This document shows, piece after piece, positions 11,327-19,695 of a stretch of 64,000 bases of DNA. The DNA comes from PALSA-894 sp963734185. GTDB lineage: Bacteria; Pseudomonadota; Alphaproteobacteria; Rhizobiales; Xanthobacteraceae. The stretch's first letter is position 1. Every line of letters begins with the position of its first letter. The notes beneath the pieces are model-generated. The model was not told where the DNA came from. It ran no database searches and saw only the letters and a program-made list of their open reading frames with translations. The translations under genes and the position numbers were made by a program. Location of the stretch: positions 372,001 through 436,000 of the forward strand of contig CAVTGA010000001.1 of assembly GCA_963734185.1 (NCBI GenBank), read 5' to 3'.

Positions 11327-12243
11327 CAAACCTTCTCCACGTCCGGGCGCCCGAGGATGCCCTGCGGCAGGAAGATGAGGGTGATGACGAGCACCAGGAA
11401 CGCGACCACGTCCTTGTAGTCGATGGAGAAATAGGCCGACCACAAGGTCTCGATCAGGCCGATCAGCAGCCCGCCGATGACGGCCCCGGGCAGCGAACCG
11501 ATGCCGCCGAGCACCGCGGCGGTGAACGCCTTGACGCCGGGCACGAAACCGTCGGCGAAGTTCACCACGCCGTAGTGCATCAGGTACATGGTGCCGGCGA
11601 CCGCGGCGAGCGCCGCGCCGATCACGAAGGTGAGGGAGACGGTGCGGTCGACGTCGATGCCGACCAGCGCCGCCATCTTCTGGTCCTGCTCGCAGGCGCG
11701 TTGCGCGCGGCCGAGCGCGGTGCGCGAGACGAGGTACCAGAACGCGACCAGCAGCACGGCGGTGATCGACCAGATGATGAGCTGCTTATAGCTCACGATC
11801 ACTTCGTAGCCGTCGCGCTCCATGATCACGATCACGTCGCGGATCATCGGCGGGGTCGACTTGTTGCGCGGCCCTTGCGTCACCTGCACGAAGTTCACGA
11901 GGAAGATCGACATGCCGATGGCGGAGATCAGCGGCGCGAGCCGGAACGAGCCGCGCAACGGCCGGTAGGCGAAGCGCTCGATCGCCCAGTTGACCATCGA
12001 GGTCAGCACCATTGCGACGATCAGCACGATCAGCAGCGCGAGCGCGATCGACGTGACGCCGAGCCACGTGGTCAGGATCAGAAAGCAGATCAGCGCGATG
12101 AAAGCCGACACCATGAACACGTCGCCATGGGCGAAGTTCACCATGCCGATGATGCCGAACACCATCGTGTAGCCGATGGCGATGAGCCCGTAGATCGAGC
12201 CGAGCGTGATACCGTTGATCAGCTGCTGGACGAAGACTTCCAT
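11326..12243 (-). CDS. livH: Branched-chain amino acid type ABC permease LivH
   Basis: The 305-residue product opens MEVFVQQLINGITLGSIYGL and contains FGIIGMVNFAHGDVFMVSAF and RACEQDQKMAALVGIDVDRT. These are the LivH/BPD_transp_2 signatures, the second corresponding to the cytoplasmic EAA-like loop that docks the ATPases. It is the first gene of the operon livH-livM-livG-livF-small protein-binding protein. A 49-base palindromic repeat lies upstream at 12306-12354. I could not find a convincing promoter in the 60 bases between. Confidence 0.93.
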
Positions 12244-12305
12244 GCGCCGCCGCGCCCCTCTTTCGCGATCCCGGCCGCTGTCGTTGGCCGTTCCGCTAAC
12301 TGGTG

Positions 12306-12354
12306 GAGCATGATCTTTTCCGAAAACCGGTACCCACTTTTCGGGATCATGCTC
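12306..12354. repeat. Interspersed palindrome, GAGCATGATC family, copy 1
   Basis: Ten-base outer arms GAGCATGATC and GATCATGCTC enclose a second pair CCGAAAA and TTTTCGG, with an ACCGGTACCCAC centre. The same element recurs at 27825-27873 and, reversed and with an insert, at 49549-49622. It lies between the livH and sterol-desaturase genes, which diverge. I recognise this as a common repeat in Bradyrhizobium-like genomes from memory. Confidence 0.9.
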
Positions 12355-12491
12355 TAGGTTGCGGATTCGGCCAAAGCCGCGCTGAAGGTCTTAACAGGGG
12401 CACCGCGGGGCGGCAACGGCGCGCGAAGCCGCCGGGCGGCACGCGTCGGCATTCTCGTCATGCCGCGCCGGCCTGCCTATATTCACGCGCA

Positions 12492-13322
12492 ATGGAACTG
12501 AACGCCGAGTCCGCCGTCCGCCTTGCCGCCTTCGCGGCCGTGTTCGCCGTGATGGCGCTGTGGGAAGCGGTCGCGCCGCGCCGGGCGCTCAGCGTCGGTC
12601 GCGCTCCGCGCTGGCCGGCCAATCTCGCCATCGTCGCCATCGACGCCGTGCTGGTGCGCATCCTCATCCCGACCGCGGCGGTCGGCACCGCGATCATTGC
12701 GGCCGAGCGCGGCTGGGGCCTGCTCAACATCACGCCGTGGCCGCGCTGGCTCGAGGCGGTGCTCGGCTTCGTCCTGCTCGATCTCGTCATCTATGCGCAG
12801 CATGTCGCCTTTCACAAAGTGCCGTGGCTGTGGCGGCTGCACCGCATGCATCATGCCGATCTCGACATCGACGTGAGCACGGGTCTGCGCTTCCACCCGA
12901 TCGAGATCCTGCTCTCGATGCTGCTCAAGATGGCGGCCGTCGTGCTGCTGGGCATCCCGGCGCTGGCGGTCGTGGTGTTCGAGGTCATGCTCAACGCGAC
13001 GTCGCTGTTCAACCACTCCAACGCCGCGATGCCGCCCTGGCTCGACCGTATCGTCCGCTTCGTCGTGGTCACGCCCGACATGCATCGCGTGCATCATTCG
13101 GTCCTGCGCCGCGAGACCGACAGCAATTACGGCTTCAATCTGCCCTGGTGGGACCGCCTGTTCGGCACCTACCGGCCGCAGCCCGCGGCCGGTCATGACG
13201 GGATGACGGTCGGGCTGCCGGTGTTCCGCGATCCGAATGAACTGCGCATCGACCGGCTCATCACCCAGCCGTTCCGGAACGACCCCGGCGGCGGCACACC
13301 GGAACCGGGCGAGGCTCGTTGA
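12492..13322 (+). CDS. Sterol desaturase / fatty acid hydroxylase family protein
   Basis: The 276-residue protein has four or five membrane spans and the histidine boxes of the membrane di-iron hydroxylases: HVAFHK, RLHRMHH, NHSN, and MHRVHHS in the C-terminal half. These bind two irons that use O2 to hydroxylate or desaturate a C-H bond of a lipid or sterol-like substrate. Bacterial members act on carotenoids, hopanoids, sterols or ether lipids. The substrate here is unknown. The start at 12492 (MELNAESAVRLAAFA) begins directly before the first span, and an upstream frame to 12303 covers the repeat and is rejected. Confidence 0.85.
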   Translation: MELNAESAVRLAAFAAVFAVMALWEAVAPRRALSVGRAPRWPANLAIVAIDAVLVRILIPTAAVGTAIIAAERGWGLLNITPWPRWLEAVLGFVLLDLVIYAQHVAFHKVPWLWRLHRMHHADLDIDVSTGLRFHPIEILLSMLLKMAAVVLLGIPALAVVVFEVMLNATSLFNHSNAAMPPWLDRIVRFVVVTPDMHRVHHSVLRRETDSNYGFNLPWWDRLFGTYRPQPAAGHDGMTVGLPVFRDPNELRIDRLITQPFRNDPGGGTPEPGEAR

Positions 13323-13444
13323 TTTATCGAAAGGGACACTAACGAGGATTCGTCCCAGCCGTTCCGGCATTTGTCCATTTCCGGGCGCGGCCTGAGGGGC
13401 GATGGTCGGACTTGAAGCCAGCAGATTCCCGGGAGCGAGCCCAA

Positions 13445-15028
13445 ATGACCCAGGTGAAGTCCGAAGCCGCGATTGCCGGCAAGCAGCGGCCGTTCACCGG
13501 AGCCGAGTACCTGGAAAGCCTGCGCGACGGGCGCGAGGTCTACATCTACGGCGAGCGCGTCAAGGACGTGACCACGCATCCGGCGTTCCGCAACGCCGCG
13601 CGCTCGATCGCGCGGCTGTACGACGCGCTGCATGATCGCAAGCACCAGGACATCCTGACCTGTCCGACCGACACCGGCTCGGGTGGCTTCACCCATAAAT
13701 TCTTCCGCGTCGCGCGTTCGCGCGAGGACCTGATAGCGCAACGCGAGGCGATCGCCCATTGGGCGCGCATGACCTACGGCTGGATGGGGCGCACGCCGGA
13801 CTACAAGGCGTCGCTGATGAACACGCTCGGCGCGCACCATGATTTCTACGGGCAGTTTTCCGCCAACGCCAAGGCCTGGTACGCGCGCGCGCAGGACCAT
13901 GTCCTGTTCATGAACCACGCCATCGTCAATCCGCCGGTCGATCGCGCCAAGGCGGCCGACCAGGTCAAGGACGTGTTCATCACGATCCAGAAGGAGACCG
14001 ACGCCGGCATCTACGTCTCGGGCGCCAAAGTGGTGGCGACCTCGTCGGCGATCACGCACTACAATTTCCTCGGCCAGAACGCCGCGATGCCGATCAACGA
14101 TCCGGATTTGGCGGTGATGTTCATCGCGCCGATGAGCGCGCCCGGCGTCAAGCTGTTCTGCCGCACCTCCTACGAGATGATGGCGAGCGTGATGGGAACG
14201 CCGTTCGACTATCCGCTGTCGTCGCGCTTCGACGAGAACGACGCCATCTTCGTGTTCGACAACGTGCTGATCCCGTGGGAGGACGTGCTGCTCCACCGCG
14301 ACATCGAGAAGATCAAGATCTTCTACCCGCGCTCGGGCTTCCTCAACGGCTTCCAGTTCCAGGGCTGCACGCGGCTTGCCGTCAAGTTCGACTTCATGGT
14401 CGGCCTGATCGCCAAGGCGCTGCGCACGACCGGATCCGACGAGTTCCGCGGCAACCAGGCGATGCTCGGCGAGGTGATTGCGTGGCGCAACCTGTTCTGG
14501 GCCATCTCGGACGCCATGGCGATGAACCCGGTGCCGTGGGTCGGCGACACCGTGTTGCCGAACGCCCAGTCCGGCTCGAGCTATCGGGTGTTCGCGGGCG
14601 AGGCCTATGGACGCATCAAGGAGATCATCGAGAAGATCGTCGCCTCGGCGCTGATCTACCTGCCGTCGTCGGCGAAGGATTTCGAGAATCCGGACATCGA
14701 CAAGTATCTCGCCAAGTACGTGCGCGGCTCGAACAACATCGGTTATCGCGAACGCATCAAGGTGATGAAGCTGCTGTGGGATGCGATCGGCACCGAGTTC
14801 GGCGGCCGCCACGAGCTCTACGAGATGAACTATGCCGGCAATCACGAGGACATCCGCATCCAGTGCATGTGGAACGCGCGCGGATCGGGCGCGCTCGACC
14901 GGATGATCGGGCTCGCCGAGCAGTGCATGGCCGACTACGATGAGAACGGCTGGACCTCGCCGACGTGGCTCAATCCTGATGACGTCGCCTACCAGGGTGC
15001 GACGGCCAAGCCGCGCGCGGCGGAGTGA
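13445..15028 (+). CDS. FADH2-dependent aromatic monooxygenase, HpaB type
   Basis: The 527-residue protein matches the 4-hydroxyphenylacetate 3-monooxygenase oxygenase family in length and motifs: FTGAEYLESLRDGREVYIYG at the N terminus, FVPWEDV-like IPWEDVLLHRDIEK near the middle, and the helical C-terminal half with FGGRHELYEMNYAGNHEDIR. Such enzymes hydroxylate phenols with reduced flavin supplied by a separate reductase. The flavin reductase 40 bases downstream fits this. The ATG at 13445 is preferred to a TTG at 13412. The actual substrate (4-hydroxyphenylacetate, a chlorophenol, pyrrole-2-carboxylate or another) cannot be fixed from sequence. Confidence 0.85.
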   Translation: MTQVKSEAAIAGKQRPFTGAEYLESLRDGREVYIYGERVKDVTTHPAFRNAARSIARLYDALHDRKHQDILTCPTDTGSGGFTHKFFRVARSREDLIAQREAIAHWARMTYGWMGRTPDYKASLMNTLGAHHDFYGQFSANAKAWYARAQDHVLFMNHAIVNPPVDRAKAADQVKDVFITIQKETDAGIYVSGAKVVATSSAITHYNFLGQNAAMPINDPDLAVMFIAPMSAPGVKLFCRTSYEMMASVMGTPFDYPLSSRFDENDAIFVFDNVLIPWEDVLLHRDIEKIKIFYPRSGFLNGFQFQGCTRLAVKFDFMVGLIAKALRTTGSDEFRGNQAMLGEVIAWRNLFWAISDAMAMNPVPWVGDTVLPNAQSGSSYRVFAGEAYGRIKEIIEKIVASALIYLPSSAKDFENPDIDKYLAKYVRGSNNIGYRERIKVMKLLWDAIGTEFGGRHELYEMNYAGNHEDIRIQCMWNARGSGALDRMIGLAEQCMADYDENGWTSPTWLNPDDVAYQGATAKPRAAE

Positions 15029-15067
15029 AATCATTCCCTTCCCGAAGCGGAGGAACAAGGACAGCGC

Positions 15068-15622
15068 ATGAGCTGGATCGACCAACGGCCCGACGACGCC
15101 ATGGCCGGCGCGTTCGAGGCTTACGCACCCGAACCTCTCGTCACGGTCGAGCCGGCGCAGTTCCGCGAGGCGATGAGCCATCTCGGCGCGGCGGTGCACC
15201 TGGTGACGACCGACGGGCCGGGTGGGCGGGCCGGATTGACCGCGACCGCGGTCTGCTCGGTTTCCGACCAGCCGGCGACCCTGCTGGTCTGCGTCAACCG
15301 CCGCAGTCAGCTCATGCCGGTGCTGCATGACAACCAGGTGCTGTGCATCAATACGCTCGGCGCCGATGCCGGCACGCTCGCCGACCTGTTCGCCGGCCGC
15401 ACCGGCTCCTCGATGGACGAGCGCTTCGCCGCTGCGAGCTGGACCAGGCTGACGACCGGAGCGCCGGTGCTGACCAACGCGCTGGTCTCTTTCGACTGCC
15501 GCGTGATCGAGACCAAGGCGGTCGCGACCCACAACGTGCTCATCGCCGGCGTCGTCGCGGTGCGCCTGGGCGAGCCCGGCACCGCGCTGGTCTACCACGA
15601 CCGGGCCTACAAGCAGGTGTGA
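15068..15622 (+). CDS. Flavin reductase, partner of the HpaB-type oxygenase
   Basis: The 184-residue protein has the flavin-reductase-like split-barrel fold: FREAMSHLGAAVHLVTTDGP, GLTATAVCSVSDQPATLLVC (flavin-binding), FAGRTG and the C-terminal LVYHDRAYKQV. HpaC-type enzymes use NAD(P)H to make free FADH2 or FMNH2 for the oxygenase. The N-terminal extension of about 30 residues is a little longer than in HpaC. The gene follows the oxygenase by 40 bases with a GGAGGA ribosome-binding site, so the two form one operon. Confidence 0.88.
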   Translation: MSWIDQRPDDAMAGAFEAYAPEPLVTVEPAQFREAMSHLGAAVHLVTTDGPGGRAGLTATAVCSVSDQPATLLVCVNRRSQLMPVLHDNQVLCINTLGADAGTLADLFAGRTGSSMDERFAAASWTRLTTGAPVLTNALVSFDCRVIETKAVATHNVLIAGVVAVRLGEPGTALVYHDRAYKQV

Positions 15623-15626
15623 GCCG

Positions 15627-15701
15627 CTAGTGTCCCGATTCCGAAGTTCGCCTCATCGTGCAGCACCCTCGGGTACGAACTTCGGAATCGAAGGACACTA
15701 G
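15627..15701. repeat. Stem-loop repeat with CTAGTGT ends, element A
   Basis: Outer arms of 9 bp (CTAGTGTCC and GGACACTAG) and inner perfect arms of 14 bp (15637-15650 with 15675-15688) enclose a 24-base loop. It starts 5 bases after the flavin reductase stop and could also act as a transcription terminator for that operon. It is the first of two similarly built elements in tandem. Confidence 0.85.
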
Positions 15702-15714
15702 CAACTTATTGATT

Positions 15715-15793
15715 CTAGTGTGGCTTAGGTTCAGAAGTCCGCAATCCGGGTTCGCCGCGAGTATGTTTGCGGACTTCTGAACCGCCACACTAG
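15715..15793. repeat. Stem-loop repeat with CTAGTGT ends, element B
   Basis: Outer arms of 10 bp (CTAGTGTGGC and GCCACACTAG) and inner perfect arms of 15 bp (15728-15742 with 15769-15783) enclose a 26-base loop. It has the same ends and geometry as element A, 13 bases away, but a different inner stem. This suggests two related non-autonomous elements side by side. Confidence 0.85.
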
Positions 15794-15869
15794 TGGCCTG
15801 CGAAACCCCGGGATAGCGCCGCTACGGCACATGTTCTCCGGCGCGCGTCCGGCCTATCCTCAAGACGCC

Positions 15870-16763
15870 ATGCCGCCCGCGACCGCCCTGCCGCTGTTCC
15901 ACCTCTACGGCGATCCGCCGGACGAGCAGGCGTTCGACTTCATCCACGTCGAGAGCATTCCGTCGCGCTCCTCGCTGCACGAATGGACGATCCGCGCGCA
16001 CCGCCACCGCAACCTGTTCCAGATTTTGCTGGTCGAGGCCGGCGGCGGCGACATGACCTACGAGGCGTCCACCATCGCCTTCGCGGCGCCCTGCGCGATC
16101 CTGGTGCCGCCGACGGTGGCGCACGGCTTTCGCTTCAGGCCCGACGCGACGCAAGGCTGGGTCGTCACCTTCACCGAAGACGTCGCCAACGTGCTCGGCG
16201 AGCGCAGCGGCGAGGCGCTGGCGCGCCTCAAGGCGCTGGCGGCCGATCCGGTGATCCCGTTCGGCGCCGCGACCGAGACCCGGCGACTTGCGGCGCTGTG
16301 CGCGGACCTCGCCGAGGAGCACGCGCTCGCGCGCGAAGGCTATCGGCTCGCCATGCGCGGGCTGTTGGCGCTGATCGCGATCGAGGTGGCGCGCCTTGCG
16401 GCGAGCCGCGCGCGCACCGGCGCGGTGACCCTGACGCGCGCCGATCCGACGGTCGAGGCGCTGCGGCGACTGGTCGAGGAGAATTTCCGCAACGAACGCA
16501 CTATCGGCTTCTACGCCGAGAAGCTCGTCATGACCGCCGACCGGCTCAACGATCACGTCAAGCGCGCGACCGGCATCACGGTCGGCCACCTGTTGCGCCA
16601 GCGCGTGCTCACCGAAGCCAAGCGCCAGCTCGTGTTCACTAACCTGCCGATCCACGAGATCGCCTACGACCTCGCGTTCTTCGACCCATCGCACTTTGCC
16701 CGTTTCTTCCGCAAGCAGACCGGCACCACGCCGCACGAGTTCCGCGCCGGGCGGGGCGGGTGA
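15870..16763 (+). CDS. AraC-family transcriptional regulator
   Basis: The 297-residue protein has an N-terminal cupin-like sensor (SSLHEWTIRAHRHRNLFQIL) and a C-terminal two-helix-turn-helix DNA-binding domain (about residues 195-293) with FYAEKLVMTADRLNDHVKRA and IAYDLAFFDPSHFARFFRKQ. The build resembles PobR- and HpaA-type activators that sense aromatic acids. Its position just after the HpaB/HpaC-type pair suggests that it controls them, which is inference. The start at 15870 is chosen because it gives the usual length. The two CTAGTGT stem-loops occupy its upstream region. Confidence 0.85.
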   Translation: MPPATALPLFHLYGDPPDEQAFDFIHVESIPSRSSLHEWTIRAHRHRNLFQILLVEAGGGDMTYEASTIAFAAPCAILVPPTVAHGFRFRPDATQGWVVTFTEDVANVLGERSGEALARLKALAADPVIPFGAATETRRLAALCADLAEEHALAREGYRLAMRGLLALIAIEVARLAASRARTGAVTLTRADPTVEALRRLVEENFRNERTIGFYAEKLVMTADRLNDHVKRATGITVGHLLRQRVLTEAKRQLVFTNLPIHEIAYDLAFFDPSHFARFFRKQTGTTPHEFRAGRGG

Positions 16764-16766
16764 ACG

Positions 16767-17846
16767 TCACTTCGGCCGCGGCTCGTGCAGCCCGGCGTCC
16801 GGCTGCTTCAGCTCGCCGCGGCGCAATTGCCGTACCGCCTGCACCAGCGCGCGCGCGGCGTTGCGCACCTCTTGCTGCAGGCCCTTGTCGCGGTCGAGAT
16901 CATCGTGACTGGTCGCGTAGGGTTGCAGATAACCGACATAGGCGCCGAGTTGCGATTTGGTCCCGGCCGGGATCAGCCCCATTTCGCCCAGCCAGTCGCT
17001 CAAAGAGCGGCGCAAGCCGTCGACACCGGCGGCATCGCCGTGCACCACGACGGAGAACACGCGTCCGGCGAGGTGGCGCGGATAGGGCCAGCCTTCGAGC
17101 TCCAGCGCCTTGGCGCGGCGCGGATCCTTGCCGCCGGTCGAGGTCGGATCCGGATTGCCGCCGTCGGCGCAGACCAGGCGGTCGATCATCAGCTTCAGTC
17201 CGCTCGGCGCCTGATACCAGTTGACCGGGCAGACGATCATGACGCCGTGCGCCGCCACCCACTTCGGGTAGATCTCCGCCATCCAGTCGTTGACCTGTCC
17301 GAGCGCGTGGTTCGGGTAGCAGGAGCAGGGCCAATGGCACAGCGGCATCGCGGTTGAGACGCAGGCCTTGCACGGGTAGATCACGCGGCCGTACTCGGCG
17401 GTGAGCCGGCTGAGATTGAGGACGTCGACTTCCAGGCTGGGGACCTTGCGCAGCACGCTGCACGCGATCTCGGCGAGACGGAAGCTCTTCGATGCCTCGC
17501 CCGGACAGGTGTGCTCGCTGCGCGAGGAGCCGTTGACCACGAGGATGCGGGCGCGCGCCCGCGGATCGCGGAAACGGCGCTCCGCATCTTGTACCGCACG
17601 CCGCGTGGCGAGCCACTCGACCGACAGCTGATAGTCGGGATCGGCGAAGCCCGCGCCGGCGCGCCGCGTGCGCGGCGCCTTGCGGTCTTCCCGGTAGCCG
17701 TCCCAGGCCGTGTCGATGATGCGTTCGACCTCGCCGGCGAGCCCGGCGAACGCCGGGTCGGAAAACCGCGCGCGCAGGCGCGCGCCGAACTCCGCCTTGG
17801 TCAACTCGACGCCCGGCATGCCCTTGCGGATGGTGATCTTCGCCAT
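16767..17846 (-). CDS. Flavodoxin-fold NAD(P)H-dependent oxidoreductase
   Basis: From the ATG at 17846 the protein has 359 residues. The central part holds ARILVVNGSSRSEHTCPGEA (FMN phosphate loop), VYPCKACVSTAMPLCHWPCSCYP-like cysteine-rich residues (here IYPCKACVST and CHWPCSC), and VCPVNWYQAPSGLKLMIDRL, the usual NADPH-dependent FMN reductase motif. An N-terminal domain of about 95 residues with no recognised motif (MPGVELTKAEFGARLRARFS) precedes it. The cysteines might serve a redox role. It is convergent with the AraC gene and its partner process is unknown. Confidence 0.75.
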   Translation of the reverse strand: MAKITIRKGMPGVELTKAEFGARLRARFSDPAFAGLAGEVERIIDTAWDGYREDRKAPRTRRAGAGFADPDYQLSVEWLATRRAVQDAERRFRDPRARARILVVNGSSRSEHTCPGEASKSFRLAEIACSVLRKVPSLEVDVLNLSRLTAEYGRVIYPCKACVSTAMPLCHWPCSCYPNHALGQVNDWMAEIYPKWVAAHGVMIVCPVNWYQAPSGLKLMIDRLVCADGGNPDPTSTGGKDPRRAKALELEGWPYPRHLAGRVFSVVVHGDAAGVDGLRRSLSDWLGEMGLIPAGTKSQLGAYVGYLQPYATSHDDLDRDKGLQQEVRNAARALVQAVRQLRRGELKQPDAGLHEPRPK

Positions 17847-18013
17847 GGTTTGACGCTCCGTGCCGCGCGAGGCAAACGGCACGCGGGCGCCTTCAAGTCT
17901 AGAAGGCGCGGCGGCAAGCGCAATTAACGATTAATCAACCATGCTGTTGCGCGTGAGCCGAGCCCGTGGTCGGTAAGGGACGTCGGCGTGGAGCACGGCA
18001 AGGTCCAAGAACA

Positions 18014-18487
18014 ATGATAATCATCCGCGGTTCGGCACGCGCGTTGGCGTATTCCGGCGTCATCCTGCTCGGGCTCGTCTGGATCACGTCGGGCTTGGTC
18101 TCGATGCAGTCGCCGTTCTACGACATCACGAGCGCCCATGTCGGCGACGCGATCCTCAGGGTCGCGGGCCTGCTCGGCCTTGGACCGGCCGGCGCGATCC
18201 TGCTCGCCAAGGCGCTGACCGCGCTCAAGCTTGCGATCGGGACCGTGCTGCTGAGCGTGCCGGTGTTCGCGGTCTACGAGTCGCTGCGGCGCGGCCGCGA
18301 CGACGACATGATGAACATCGGCCTCATGCTTTCCGCGGTCGGCACCGTGATCGCAGGCATCCCGGTGCTCATTCATGGCGGCGGGATCGCCTTGCAGGCC
18401 GTGATCGGCGAGCTTTTGATTTGCGTCATCGTCGGCGAGCTTGCCGCCTACAGCCGCCGCATCACAGCGCCGGCCGATGCCGTCTAG
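18014..18487 (+). CDS. Four-span membrane protein of unknown function
   Basis: The 157-residue product has four hydrophobic stretches (about 10-29, 45-75, 97-118 and 122-143) separated by short loops such as ESLRRGRDDDMMN. I recognise no family with certainty. The ATG at 18014 lies a few bases past a weak purine-rich AAGAACA. It is convergent with pcaC, whose stop lies 6 bases past its own. No functional link is visible. Confidence 0.65.
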   Translation: MIIIRGSARALAYSGVILLGLVWITSGLVSMQSPFYDITSAHVGDAILRVAGLLGLGPAGAILLAKALTALKLAIGTVLLSVPVFAVYESLRRGRDDDMMNIGLMLSAVGTVIAGIPVLIHGGGIALQAVIGELLICVIVGELAAYSRRITAPADAV

Positions 18488-18493
18488 CCGGGT

Positions 18494-18877
18494 TCAGGTC
18501 TTCAACTCAGCCAACACCGCGGCCGTCTCCTTGAAGGCGTGGTTGGCCGCCGGCACGCCGCAATAGATCGCCTGCTGCAGGATGATCTCCTTGACGTCAT
18601 CGGCGGTAAAGCCGCCCTCGGTCAGCGCGGCGCGCACGTGCAGGCGGAACTCGTCCCACGAGCCGAGGGCGAGCAGGGTGCCGATCACCAGCACGCGGCG
18701 CGTGCGCTCGTCGTAGTGCGGGCGCGACCACACCTCACTCCAGGCGTAGCGGGTGATGAGGTCCTGGAACTCGGCGTTGAAGGCGGTCTTGCCGGCGTTC
18801 GCCTTGTCGACCCAGGGCGCGCCCAGCACCTTGCGGCGTCGCGCCATGCCGGCGTCGTAGCGTTGCTTGTCGTCCAT
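18494..18877 (-). CDS. pcaC: 4-carboxymuconolactone decarboxylase
   Basis: The 127-residue protein has the CMD/AhpD-like fold: GMARRRKVLGAPWVDKANAG, TRYAWSEVWSRP, LVIGTLLALGSWDEFRLHVR and EIILQQAIYCGVPAANHAFK. These are the diagnostic PcaC residues. It decarboxylates 4-carboxymuconolactone to 3-oxoadipate enol-lactone in the protocatechuate branch of the beta-ketoadipate pathway. It is the last gene of a pcaB-pcaD-pcaC run, 28 bases after pcaD. Confidence 0.93.
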   Translation of the reverse strand: MDDKQRYDAGMARRRKVLGAPWVDKANAGKTAFNAEFQDLITRYAWSEVWSRPHYDERTRRVLVIGTLLALGSWDEFRLHVRAALTEGGFTADDVKEIILQQAIYCGVPAANHAFKETAAVLAELKT

Positions 18878-18905
18878 GGGCTTCGTCCTCGCGCGGGCGC
18901 CGGTT

Positions 18906-19685
18906 TCACTTCAGCAACAGGAATCCCAGCACCTGGTTGGCATACTCGTCCGGCTGCTCGACGTTGGAGATGTGCGCGGCGTCGAGCACGGTTATCAGCG
19001 CGCCGGGAATGCGGCTGCGGATCGCTTCGGCGGCCTCCACGTTGGTCGCCGGGTCTTGGCGTCCGGCGATGACCAGGGTGGGCGCCGTGATGCGCGGCAG
19101 CAGGTCGCGATGGTCCATGGCGGCGATCGCCTCGCAGCAACCGATATAGCCTTGCGCCGGCGTCGCGAGGAACTGCTGGCTCATGGTCGCGATCGTTCGC
19201 GGCTCGCGTTCGCGGAACTCCTTGGTGAACCAGCGCTCCATGGTCGGACCGACCAGCGCGCCGAGACCCTTCTCGCGCACCAGCTTGATGCGGTCGAACC
19301 ACGGCGTTGTGTCGGCGAAGTGGGCGGTGGTGTTGGACAGGATCAGCTTGTTGATGCGCTCCGGCGCATTGGCGCCGAGCCACATGCCGACCATGCCCCC
19401 CATGGACAGGCCGCACCAGTTGATCCTGTCGATCCTGAGCGCGTCGAGCACGGCGAGCACGTCGCGCCCGAGCATCTCCATCGAATAGGGCCCCGGCGGC
19501 GCGTCCGACTGGCCGTGGCCGCGGCGGTCGTAGCGCACCAGGCGGAAGTGTTCGGTGAACCGCTGCACTTGGCGGTCCCACATCCGCAGGTCAGCGCCGA
19601 GTGAGTTCGACAGCATCAGCACCGGCCTATTGTCCGGGCCTTCGACTTCGACATTGATGGAGGCGCCGTTCGACTGGATCTTCAT
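18906..19685 (-). CDS. pcaD: 3-oxoadipate enol-lactonase
   Basis: The 259-residue alpha/beta hydrolase has SNSLGADLRMWDRQV, the oxyanion region, the nucleophile elbow GLSMGGMVGM (Ser about 107), LVIAGRQDPATNVEAAE with the catalytic Asp, and DAAHISNVEQPD with the catalytic His. This is the PcaD pattern. It opens 3-oxoadipate enol-lactone to 3-oxoadipate. It sits between pcaB (11 bases upstream) and pcaC on the same strand, so the three catalyse successive steps. Confidence 0.93.
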   Translation of the reverse strand: MKIQSNGASINVEVEGPDNRPVLMLSNSLGADLRMWDRQVQRFTEHFRLVRYDRRGHGQSDAPPGPYSMEMLGRDVLAVLDALRIDRINWCGLSMGGMVGMWLGANAPERINKLILSNTTAHFADTTPWFDRIKLVREKGLGALVGPTMERWFTKEFREREPRTIATMSQQFLATPAQGYIGCCEAIAAMDHRDLLPRITAPTLVIAGRQDPATNVEAAEAIRSRIPGALITVLDAAHISNVEQPDEYANQVLGFLLLK

Positions 19686-19695
19686 CCGGGTTTCC

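Noticed and set aside
13193..15598. An 801-residue minus-strand frame opposite the HpaB/HpaC-type genes
   Set aside because: Typical high-GC shadow: His/Arg/Asp-rich, with no domains, and both plus-strand genes are clear family members.
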